A DNA stretch of 64,000 bases from positions 37,314,501 to 37,378,500 of the forward strand of contig NC_088782.1 in the NCBI RefSeq assembly GCF_958450345.1. The letters run 5' to 3'. The stretch comes from Calliphora vicina. Taxonomy: Eukaryota; Arthropoda; Insecta; Diptera; Calliphoridae. The translations under genes were made by a program, and so were the position numbers. The notes below the pieces were generated by a model. It saw only the letters and a list, made by a program, of their open reading frames with translations, searched no databases and was not told where the DNA came from. Positions within the stretch are counted from its first letter, which is position 1, and every line of letters begins with the position of its first letter. This document shows positions 1-9,139 of the stretch, one piece after another.

Positions 1-69
1 TTTGTGAATGAATATATAAAGAAGTTTCTTTCTTTCTTTAGTTTTTGGTAAAAATTTTAGTTAATTAAT

Positions 70-160
70 CAAACCAATTATGAATAAAAAATTTCCCGGG
101 AGAAAAATAAGAAAAGGGAAAAAACCTCTGGTAATTTTTATTCATAATTGGGTTGAATAA
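70..160. repeat. Short foldback (MITE-like) repeat
   Basis: The arm AACCAATTATGAATAAAAA at about 75-93 recurs as its reverse complement near 134-156 (TTTTTATTCATAATTGGGTT). About 40 bp separates the arms, and this spacer contains TTTCCCGGGAG. The arrangement is that of a small non-autonomous inverted-repeat element. No target duplication was resolved and the family is not recognised. Confidence 0.4.
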
Positions 161-481
161 GAAATAAATTTAAAAACGGATACGATGACCTAAATCTATT
201 TGAATTTATTCTTGTGTAATCGAACATAAACCCATCGATCTGCGATCGTTAAAATTTTTACAATCGTAGTATTAAATTTTTACACCCTATAGCTCTCTCT
301 CTCTCTCTAAGCCCACAGGGTTGATAAAAGTTGAATTTCACGAAAGCTTAGGTCCTATTATATGACTTTTATTGGGTGTATAACTTAAAAATGCGGGATT
401 TTTTAAAATGTTTAGCTTTTATTTTGAAACATTTGTAAACCATAAAATTTATTCAAAATATTGGCCATTGTTAGCTCTTCC

Positions 482-1123
482 CTGGCAAAATATTGTTACC
501 AAATTGTACTTGAATTCAAATATAACGATTTTAACGGCTGATTTAAAGTTGCATAAAGCTATTTGAAAGCAGTGCCTCTCAAACTGTAACATATCTGTGG
601 GCATTATTAATATTAAATAAAAGCTTTGAGTTGATCATTGATCGTAAGTATGGCAATGCTGAATGTTTGCTGCGACTCGTATATTCGAATTCGAATATAC
701 GAGCTTTGACAGTTAAAGAACATTGTAGAAAGTTCACCAGAGATGGCGTGTGCTCTAGGCTTCGAAAATACGAGCTCTGACAGTTAAAAAACAATCTAGA
801 GTACAGATGGCAGTGTTATAAATAGTGGCAGAGGTTGCAGTCGTTAGTGAGTTTATCAGAAACGCTATTTGAATAAACATCAACTGAGTGCCTTAAAGTG
901 TGCTGTATTTTTCAAGTGAATTCGTGTACATTATAAAGTGTGTCTGTATTTCTGCGAATTTATAAACGTGTATAAAAAACACTGAGTGACTATTTAATTC
1001 TGTTGTTGTAATAAAGAGTTGTTACAATTTCAAACTACTAAACGGCTTTTATTTGCAATCAGAAGTATCCGGTTTATTTAAAGGAAATAAACCAACGTTT
1101 TGAAAAGTTTAAAACGTAATAAT
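482..1123 (+). mobile_element. LTR-like element (probable solo LTR) inside mariner A
   Basis: This stretch interrupts mariner A between the motifs that are contiguous in relic B. It has an LTR-like promoter layout: a TATA box (TTATAAATAGT, about 815-825), then about 190 bp, then AATAAAG at about 1010 followed by GTTGTTACAA. A diverged relative with the same order of motifs lies at about 44720-45025. Upstream of the TATA box is a perfect 28-bp palindrome (676-703) and an imperfect tandem repeat built on ACGAGCT.TGACAGTTAAA. No gag-pol coding, primer-binding site or clean TG...CA ends were found, so the boundaries are approximate. A MITE with promoter-like sequence is the alternative. Confidence 0.5.
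676..703. repeat. Perfect 28-bp palindrome
   Basis: The left half CTCGTATATTCGAA is followed directly by its reverse complement, with no spacer. It sits about 115 bp upstream of the TATA-like motif of the LTR-like element, where a U3 enhancer would lie. A half-copy (TTCGAAAATACGAG) recurs at about 752-765. Confidence 0.9.
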
Positions 1124-1483
1124 ATGGATTCCGAGTCAAAAGAACTGCTCATCTTTTGAGGCCAAGAACGCATCAAATCAATTTCGGATACTCTGTGAAT
1201 CGTATTCCAGAGAGAGCGTTCTGCATCGATCAAAACAAATAGTATTCGGACGGGACAAGATGTATTGCATAAGGCGGGAAAGGTGAAACTTTCAAATCAC
1301 TTCATTATAAATAGTTTCTAACAGGTATTGCAACATGTAGCCGAGTTTTGTCATGATGGAATATTCAAATGAATCAGTTGCATTCGGTACATGTTCCCTG
1401 TAATGCTCTGGCCAGATTTCAGCAGCTCTTAATAAATAGGACCCTTGTGCTCCCACCAAATACAGAGAATTACCTTAGCACCA

Positions 1484-1860
1484 TGGATATTTGGATTTGG
1501 TGTCGATTCGGCTGGTTGACCTGGCTTCACGTACGATCTCTTACTCTTCGGGTTATCGTAACGGTTTCATTTGTCAATGCATGTAATGATTCGGTGCAAA
1601 AATGATTTTCTTTTATAGCGTTCAAACATCATTTTGGACATGCAAAATAGTCGTCCAAGGTGTCTAGACTTCAATACGTGGATATTGGATATTTGGCTTT
1701 GGTATCGATTCGGCTGGTTGGCAGGGCTTCACATACGATCTCTGGATCCATTTTTCATCGCAAGTAATGATTCGGTGCAAAAATGATTTTCTTTTATTGC
1801 GTTCAAACATTATTTTGGACATCCAAATTCGTCCTCTAGGTCTAGACTTTAATTCGTATG
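1484..1860 (-). repeat. Internal tandem duplication in mariner A
   Basis: Two roughly 190-bp units (about 1484-1675 and 1676-1860) repeat the part of the transposase gene around the first catalytic aspartate. Shared landmarks are GATTCGGCTGGTTG, GTAATGATTCGGTGCAAAAA and AGCGTTCAAACATCATTTTG. The junction reads CGTGGATATTGGATATTT, exactly as in relic B. Confidence 0.75.
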
Positions 1861-2130
1861 GTACCCAATTTCCCTGCTTTTGGATGAATCCTGCTGCTCG
1901 AAAACGTTTTGAAATTGATGCTTGAGTAGCTCTCAATGATTTTCTAAGCTCTTGTTGAGTTTTACAACAATCTTCATGGTGAATGGCTCCAATTCTTGGT
2001 CTGTAATCTTTTTTGGCTGGTCTGGGCGATATTTGTCTTCCGTGACAAAATCATCACTTCTGAACCGAACAAACCATTTCTCGCAAGTTGGAACCGATGA
2101 AACACATTCCCCATAAACTTTGGTGAGCAA
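1664..2130 (-). pseudogene. Mariner transposase relic (copy A, N-terminal and central parts)
   Basis: Two minus-strand reading frames (1664-1936 and 1933-2130) overlap with a frameshift. Together they cover the paired-like helix-turn-helix region and the start of the catalytic domain. Recognisable motifs are the ATQASISKRFRAAGFIQKQG stretch, the WVPYEL linker, and FLHRIITCDEKWI, which carries the first catalytic aspartate. This is the mariner DD34D family, closest in motif style to the mauritiana group. Part of the catalytic region occurs twice because of the internal duplication. The frameshift and stops make it inactive. Confidence 0.75.
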
Positions 2131-2155
2131 TCGGTGTGTTTCAGCGGAACTTTTT

Positions 2156-2973
2156 TATACCCTTCACCTTCGTGAGAAGTTTGTAATTTCCACAATATAA
2201 TTTTCCGTCCCTATAATGTAGTATATATATTCTGGATCCTTATAGATAGCGGAGTCGATTAAGCCATGTCCGTCTGTCTGTCTGTCCGTCTGTCTATTGA
2301 AATCAATTTTCTGAAGACCCCAGATATCTTCAGGATCCAATTCTTCAATAATTCTGTCAGACATGCTTTCGAGAAGTTTCCCATTAAAAATCAGCAAAAT
2401 CGGTCCACAAATGGCTGAGATGTGAGGAAAAAACCAGGAGAACCTCGATTTTTGACCTATATCTGGATTACTAAGTCATTAATATAGACAATATGGATAT
2501 CTAATGATAGATATTTCAAAGACCTTTGCAACGACGTGTATAACACCATAGTAAAATATTTTTTAACCCGATTTTTTTTCACCAAAAAAAATTTAAAAAA
2601 CTAATATTTTTTTTATAAAATTTAAATAAATTTTAAATTAAAAAAAAATTTAAGTTTAAAAAAAAATAATTTAAAATAAAAAAATTTAAATAAATAAATT
2701 TTAAATTAAAAAAAAAAAATTTAATTTAACAAAAAAATAATTTAAAATTTAAAAAAAAAATAATTTAAAATAAAAAATGTTTAAAATTTAAAAAAAAAAT
2801 TTTAAAATTTTAAATGACAATTCGAAAAAAATTGTTTTCCAAAAAATTAAAAAAAATATTTTGAAAAAATAAATTTTGTTTACCTAAAAATATTTAAAAT
2901 TTGTATTTTGAAGTATAATTTGGTGAAGGATATATAAGATTCGGCACAGCCGAATATAGCTCTCTTACTTGTT
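2156..2973 (+). mobile_element. DINE/mini-me-like Helentron repeat, copy 1
   Basis: This non-autonomous repeat starts TATACCCTTCACCTTCGTGA. It has a mini-me-type core (TATATATATTCTGGATCC followed by a GTCCGTCTGTC tetranucleotide run), an A/T-rich variable middle, a subterminal GGTGAAGG motif that is the inverse of the start, a hairpin (ATTCGGCACAGCCGAAT), and the end TCTTACTTGTT. Diptera carry Helentron-related repeats of this structure (DINE-1, mini-me). It is inserted into a T-rich site of mariner A, since mariner sequence resumes directly afterwards with TCAAATTAAAGAAGTAAAG. It has no coding capacity. Confidence 0.8.
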
Positions 2974-3129
2974 TCAAATTAAAGAAGTAAAGCAAAACTT
3001 CCCGCATATGACGCTTTATTGTTTACACTATAATCTTCAATAACTAGATAATTTAGAATTTTTACGTTCGGAGTGTTTAATATTGACACCCTATAGCTCT
3101 CTGCCTCTAATCCCACATTGTTGTAAAAA

Positions 3130-4900
3130 CTCTATGACTTTTACATACATTGGTTTTCATTCGAAGATCAACCCACCTTAAACTAATCGCTCCCACTGTG
3201 CCTCATTAACCGCTTGGTTAAATAAAGTTTAACACAATCACAGCTTCTTAATCAAGCCCAAATAACAGCAGGCCAAATGTTTGTTTTCTTTACTCTTAAT
3301 GAATTTTTGATAAACGTTATTTTATTTTTTATTAATTTCAAAATTGTTTAAATATTTTTATTAAAAAGAAGAAAAAAAAAACAAAGAAAAGATATATAAA
3401 CAAAAAAAACTGTGCCAAAACTAAGATCATTAATTTAAAATTTTGTTTGTATCTCTTTTCTTAGAGGAGATTCATTAATTTCTTTGAATTTAAACAAATA
3501 TGTTGATTATTTTTTTTTATTAATTATTGAAATAAAAACACACATTGTTAAAGGCAACCAATTCTTTATTGCTAATAATTAAATACAGAAGTACTGCTGA
3601 CAATGGATTTTGTTGCCCTCTAGGGTATTGAAATTTTATTTCTAACAATTATTAATCTAAACATTATTTTTTTAGGAACATCTTTTATTTCTCTATAACT
3701 TTTTTTGTAGCCTTTGCAATTTATGGGGGAATTATTAATCATTAAGCAAATTTGTGTGTTTGAGTATTAATATTTTGTTGTTTTAAATATTCATGTACTG
3801 AGTCATTATATTTGTTTGAATTTTTATTATTTGTCAATGTATTTTTAGTATCTAACGGATATTTTAAATTAACGGAAATATATTAGTTATCTTTCTCCCT
3901 AGAATAATGAGTTATTTGCGTTTGTTTTTTAATTATTTATTTTGATTTGAAGTTGGTTGGAGTTTGTTGCTCGTAAAGTGTGAAAATGTTGGGAAATTAT
4001 TGACAGAGAATAATGACAAATTCGCTGTGCATACATTTATAATTACTTTGTTTAAATATTGTTCCCACGGCAATTGTATAATTCGCTAATCAACCGATCT
4101 TCCTTTACAAATATTTTACTTGGCTACAAATATTGAGGTTAACTGAAAGAATTGAAATAACTCTGTGCTGTATCAAAAAAAATACTGGCTTATTTGGATC
4201 TGGTTTGGAGAACTATTTAAAAAAATAATCCCAACATTTGCAGTTATAGTTCAAAACAACAATAATAACAAAATCTTCGTTGTTCCGAATTAGTTGTCCC
4301 CCAAATCTTATCTACAATGTCAAACACATCTTTAACACAAAAAAACAAAACTTGTCTCAAAATTTATTATATAATAAATAATAAACTCTTTAATTTGTGG
4401 CGTTAAGTAAACTGTGATGGATAAAACGACAAGATACCCATGACATCATCATTATAAAACCTAAATTACTTCTATAAAGAAATTGTTAAGAAGAATACAC
4501 ACCAAGTTTAAAGAAATTATTATTTATTTCGCAAAAAAATCAAAAAAAAATATTCAATGGTAACTCCCTACCGAAATTTATTTTTTTCTATTTATTTGAA
4601 TGCAAACAATAACAACCAACAACTTAACGAACGATACAATAAAAAACAAATTTAAAGTATTCACAATTTTATGACATCATCTTAACGTACATTTTTTTTT
4701 TATTTCCAATTTCATTTTAACCATTGATCACTGTTTGGTGAGTGAATGAGTGAGTGACTGACTGACTGAGTTAGGGGGAGGGGGAAATAAAGCTGGGCTA
4801 CATTATACTAGAGTTATAAAGTCAGTGATGTCAATTAAATATAATTATAAAGTCTTGATGTTAAATTTCTTTATTAATGCCAAAAAACTTGATTTTTATT
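3130..4900. other. AT-rich stretch without recognisable genes
   Basis: No coding region or known repeat was recognised. It holds homopolymer-rich AT sequence and a short GAGT/GACT run at about 4740-4770. The left end (3083-3130) resembles the sequence upstream of mariner A (see findings). Confidence 0.6.
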
Positions 4901-5280
4901 TACATATATTGGGTGTACGACTTAAAAATGCCGGATTTTTCAAACTTTTATTTTGAAGCATTTGGCAATATTAATTTATTCAAAGTATTGGCCATTGTTA
5001 GCTATGACCTTTTCCCATCTTTCATATGGACATATGGATTCCGACCCAAAAGAACTATTAATATTTTGAGGACAAAAACGAATCAATCCAATATCAGATA
5101 CCCTGTTAAAGTGGAGCGTATCCCAGAGTACAGATCTAGTCGGACGGGACAAGATCTGTACTATAAAGTGGGTGAGCTAAAACTTCCCAAACACTTCATC
5201 TAGCTATATATATAAAAATGAAATGGTCCATGTATGTAATGTCATCACGTGAGAACGGGTGGAGCGATTTGGCTGATTTT

Positions 5281-6933
5281 TATACCCTTCACCATGAGTG
5301 GCAAGGGTTTTGTCATTCCGTTTGTAATTTCCACATTTTTCATTTCCATAAAGTATATATATTCTGGATCGTTATAGATAGCGGAAGATAGTCCGTCTGT
5401 CCGTCTGTGTGTTGAAATCAACTTTCCGAAGCCCCCAAATAACTTACATACACGATTCATACATCAATATCTCCGAAATTCTACCGGCTCGGTCGCTATT
5501 TAAAATCGAGAAATGGCTGAGATATAAGGAAAAAACTAGGACAATCTCGATTTTTGACCTATATCTGGATTACTAAGTCATTAATATAGACAATATGGAT
5601 ACTAGGGTGGCTCTTAATAAACGAAAGTTGGATTTTGGCCATTCTCACCCTCCAGTTTGGTGAACATTAGTAAAAAAATCATCCTGAAAAAATTTTAGGT
5701 AAATCGGTTGGGGTTAAGACGTGCCGCAAGCCCTCTGAAGTTTTGAGATGCATTTACAAGGGGAAAAAATGAATTTTTTTCAGTTTTTGTAAAAATTTTG
5801 CCATTAAAAAATTACTTTTGCAATTTAATTTAAAAGAATCGAAATGTGTACGTAATTGTCGTTCTAATGAGACATAAAAAACAGAAATTGGTCAAAAAAT
5901 GTTAAAGTTATTAAAAATTCGCCAGGCCATTAACGTGTCTCAGGCAACTAGAATAAGAAAGGTAAGAACAAAATTAACATATTTTGATAAATATTAAAAT
6001 TAAAGCTCATTTTTACTTAAAATATGTCCACATTTACTTGTATATGAGTTTTTGTCTTCGTAGGATACCGCTAACCTATTCTTAGGTATGAACAAAAAAA
6101 TAAATTTTTTTTAACGGCAGTTTCAAAACTCCATTTTTAAAATTTTAAGAATTTTGTTAAACAAATTTCAGAATTTTTTGATCATCTCATTGGGATTTAT
6201 TAAGAATATAATAGGGAATAAAAATGTGAAAAAATTATGAAAATATCTCTTATAGTTTTTCCCTACCTGGGATTTAAATTTTGAAATTTTCGAGAAAAAC
6301 CAATTATTTGGCAATTTTTAGGCGAATGAGCTCTATTTCCTAACTCTTATGAATTTTAAGCAAAACTTATACAGAATATTATAGTCCAGATAATTCTAAA
6401 TATACTCTGAAACTTTTACTAAAATCGGAAAACGTTAACCCTTAAATCCTGAAGGTCAAAGGTCAAATTTTTCAATATTTGATTTTTTTACTAATGTTCA
6501 CCAAACTGGAGGTTGAGAATGGCCAAAATCCAACTTTCGTTGATTAAGGTCCACCCTAATGGATACCTAATGATAGATATTTCAAAGACCTTTGCAACGA
6601 CGTATATAAGACCATAGTAAGTTGGACATACAATGGGTCAAAATCGGAAAAAAATATTTTTTAACCCGAATTTTGTTTTTCATCAAAAATTTTTTTTTTG
6701 TCATAAATTCTTTTTCAAAAAAAAATTATTCAAAAAAATTAAAAAAAAAAAAATTTGAAAAAACTTTTTTTAAAAAAAATTAAAAAACAATTTGGAAAAA
6801 AAAATTTTAAAACATTAAAAAAAAATTTGATTTTGTTTAAATAAAAATATTTAAAAAAAATAATATTTTTAAGTATAATTTGGTGAAGGGTATATAAGAT
6901 TCGGCACAGCCGAATATAGCTCTCTTACTTGTT
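5281..6933 (+). mobile_element. DINE/mini-me-like Helentron repeat, copy 2
   Basis: It starts TATACCCTTCACC and ends with the ATTCGGCACAGCCGAAT hairpin and TCTTACTTGTT, like copy 1. It carries the core CTGGATCGTTATAGATAGCG and a shortened GTCY run. It is interrupted at 5603-6558 by a hAT-like element, and was itself inserted into a Helitron-like element. Confidence 0.8.
5603..6558. mobile_element. hAT-like non-autonomous transposon, 956 bp, 79-bp terminal repeats
   Basis: The ends are TAGGGTGG...CCACCCTA. The terminal inverted repeats are about 79 bp (5603-5681 and 6480-6558) with only a handful of mismatches and include AACGAAAGTTGGATTTTGGC. An exact 8-bp target duplication, ATGGATAC, flanks it (5595-5602 and 6559-6566), and removing the element plus one duplication restores the DINE-like sequence. 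An 8-bp duplication fits hAT or P superfamilies. No transposase ORF is present. A diverged piece of similar internal sequence lies near 44290-44400. Confidence 0.85.
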
Positions 6934-7354
6934 TTTATTCGATTCGAAATTTTCAGGAGATGGTTTGCAAAGAAAAAAATTCAAAAATTCCGGATAAAAC
7001 TAGGAAATTCTTTTTTTTTGTGAGTCCAGTCAACTGTAATAAAAAAGCTGCCTAAAGTATGCAGTACAAATTTAGATATTTTATTTGCAAATAAATAAGA
7101 ACAGGCTGGTGTGAACTTGAAGAACTAACATTAGTAAATGCTACTAGTTTTAAATAGTTTTTAACAGGTATTGCAACATGTGGCCGAGCTTTGTAATGAT
7201 GGAATATTATGGTTTCATGTCTGGCCAATATTCGCTTCAAATGAATCAGTTGCGTTCGCTACGGGTTCTCTGTGATGGAATGGTCCGATTTCAGCAGCTC
7301 TTAATAGATTCTACCCTTTTGCTCCCTCCAAATACAGAGCATTGCCTTAACGCC

Positions 7355-7735
7355 TTGGATATTTGGCGTTTTGGCTGGTACGCGGGGCTTCATGTACGAT
7401 ATCTTCTCATCGGGTTATCGTAATGGATTCATTTTAAATCGCAAGTAATGATTCAGTGCACAAATCATGTTCTTTTATAGCGTTGAATCATCATTTCAGA
7501 CATGCAAAATAGTCGTTCAAGGTCTCTCGACTTCAGTTCGTGGATATTGGATATTTCGCTTTGGTATCGATTCGGCTGGTTGGCAGGGCTTCACATATGA
7601 TCTCTAACGCTTTGGATTATCGTAATGGATACATTTTTTATTGCAAGTAAATTCGATTCAAAAATGATTTTCTTTTATAGCGTTCAAACATCAATTCGGA
7701 CATGCAAAATCTTCCTTTTAAGATCTCTCGGCTTC
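7355..7735 (-). repeat. Internal tandem duplication in mariner B
   Basis: Two roughly 190-bp units repeat the section of the transposase gene around the first catalytic aspartate. The junction CGTGGATATTGGATATTT is the same as in relic A, so both copies descend from one duplicated source. Confidence 0.75.
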
Positions 7736-8094
7736 AATTCATATGGTACCCAATTTCCTTGCTTTTGGATGAATCCTGATGCTCGCACACTTTTTGAAAT
7801 TGCTGCTTGAGTAGCTCCCAATGATTTAGCAAACTTTTGTTGAGTTTGACAACAATCTTCATGCAGTAATGCTTCCAATTCTTGGTCTTCAATCTTTTTT
7901 GGCAGGCCTGGGTGATCTTTGTCTTCCGTATCAAAATCACCACTTTTTAACCGCACAAACCATCTCTGGCACTTTGAAACCGATGGATTACCTTCACCAT
8001 AAGCTTTGCTGAGCAATCTGTGTACTTCAGCGGCACTTTTTTTCAAATTACAGAAGTAAAGCAAAACTTCTCGCATATGACGCTTTGTTGGCAC
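7684..8094 (-). pseudogene. Mariner transposase N-terminal fragment (136 codons)
   Basis: This is the longest intact piece of mariner transposase in the window. It runs from a methionine close to the natural start (the usual short N-terminus before it is altered) through both helix-turn-helix motifs of the DNA-binding domain. The first half includes YFCNLKKSAAEVHRLL and WFVRLKSGDFDTEDKDH. The second half has LGATQAAISKSVRASGFIQK and the WVPYELKPRDL linker that leads to the catalytic domain. It stops at about residue 136 of an expected 345 or so, where the duplicated region disrupts the frame. It would lack all three catalytic aspartates and be inactive; it could at most bind terminal repeats if translated. 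Confidence 0.8.
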
Positions 8095-8401
8095 AAAATA
8101 CTACATTTTCGAAGCAAAAAAAACTTTGCTGTTTACCCTCTAATGTTCATAAACTAAGTGAGAATAAATGACAGAAAAGGTCTCTTATAATGTCATATAA
8201 GTTATTAAATACAAAAACCACGTTAAAAATATACGCCACCTATTGTAAATTCTGCATTTTTAAGTCATACTCCCTATAAAGGGTAACATTTTGGGGAATA
8301 TAAATGAAAAATTATTCCAAAACTTGTATATTATTGACCTTCCGAAGTAAACCAATTTTCTCTAATCACACAGCTGCTTTCCAAAAATTAATACCCGTTT
8401 T

Positions 8402-9139
8402 TATACCCTACACCACCATAGTGGGGAGGGTATTATGCGTTTGTGCAGATGTTTGTAACGCCCAAATATATTGGTCTAACACCCACCTTAAAGTATACCG
8501 ATCGACTTAGAATCACTTTGTGAGTCGATTAAACGATGTCCGTCCGTCCGTCCGTCTGGTCGGCTGGCTGACCATGTAAACCTTGTGCGCAGAGTACAGG
8601 TCGCAATTTTGAAGATATTTCGATCAAATTTGATACATGGGACCCAGGGACCAAGCCTATTGAAACTGGCTGAAATCGGTCCATTATTTCACCTAGCCCC
8701 CATACAAATGTCCTTCCGAAATTGGACTTTATCGGTCATAAATGTTTAATTTATAAATGTATCTCCACAAATTACGCTCCAAATAAGTTTTATATATACA
8801 AAATTCATGTCACCAAATTTTGTTACGATCGGTCCATAATTAGTCATAGCTGCCATATAGACCCGCTTCCGAAAATCACTTTAACGTGCACAAATCGCTT
8901 AAAAATGTCGGTATACTCACAAAATTCAACATAGTAAACTTTCATAGAGACATAAATCACACGACCTAATTTCATGGTGATCGGTCCATAATTGGTCATA
9001 GCCCCCATATAAGGCCCACTTCCGAAAATCACTCAAAAATACAAATTATTGAAATTTTAAAAGAAAAATGTTTTTGCTCTTTTACTTAGTGTAGGGTATT
9101 ATATGGTCGGGCTAGACCGACCATACTTTCTTACTTGTT
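8402..9139 (+). mobile_element. Second Helentron-like repeat family
   Basis: It starts TATACCCTACACCACCATAG, carries a GTCCGTCCGTCCGTCTGG tetranucleotide run near 8538, repeats the motif GATCGGTCCATAATTAGTCAT at two places (about 8828 and 8980), and ends with the subterminal inverse GTGTAGGGTATTATA, a hairpin TGGTCGGGCTAGACCGACCA and TTTCTTACTTGTTT. The body is unrelated to the other DINE-like copies, but the start/inverse pair, GTCY run, hairpin and TCTTACTTG end follow the same plan. Short ORFs inside are not real genes. Confidence 0.75.

Larger units (their letters stand above)
372..3050 (-). mobile_element. Mariner relic A, interrupted twice
   Basis: A degraded mauritiana-type mariner lies on the minus strand. 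Its 3' terminal repeat begins TTGGGTGTATAACTTAAAAA at 372, preceded by the TA target dinucleotide. Mariner sequence runs 372-481, is broken by an LTR-like insertion (about 482-1123), resumes 1124-2155, is broken again by a DINE-like repeat (2156-2973), and ends near 3050 without a 5' terminal repeat. The transposase is destroyed by stops and frameshifts. It also carries an internal tandem duplication (about 1484-1860) that is shared with relic B. The family call rests on transposase motifs and on the same terminal repeat in five other copies in this window. Confidence 0.8.
5199..7147 (+). mobile_element. Helitron-like element inside mariner B
   Basis: The element begins TCTAGCTATATATATAAAAA at 5199 and ends GCTACTAG at 7147, lying between A (5198) and T (7148). 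This fits canonical Helitron ends (5'-TC...CTRR-3' inserted between A and T). A short stem (TAGTA/TACTA) overlaps the 3' end. Its own sequence is 5199-5280 and 6934-7147; the rest is the DINE-like copy. The opening, with CACGTGAGAACGGGTGGAGC followed by GATTTGGCTGATTTTT, is typical of insect non-autonomous Helitrons. It has no Rep/helicase coding. Confidence 0.55.
4909..8276 (-). mobile_element. Mariner relic B containing three nested elements
   Basis: A second copy of the mariner family lies on the minus strand with both terminal repeats. TTGGGTGTACGACTTAAAAA starts at 4909 after TA, and the inverse ends at about 8276 before TA. Mariner sequence occupies 4909-5198 and 7148-8276. The gap holds a Helitron-like element, which contains a DINE-like copy, which contains a hAT-like element. 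The internal tandem duplication (about 7355-7735) has the same junction as in relic A. The 5' end of the transposase gene is the best preserved in the window. Confidence 0.85.
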
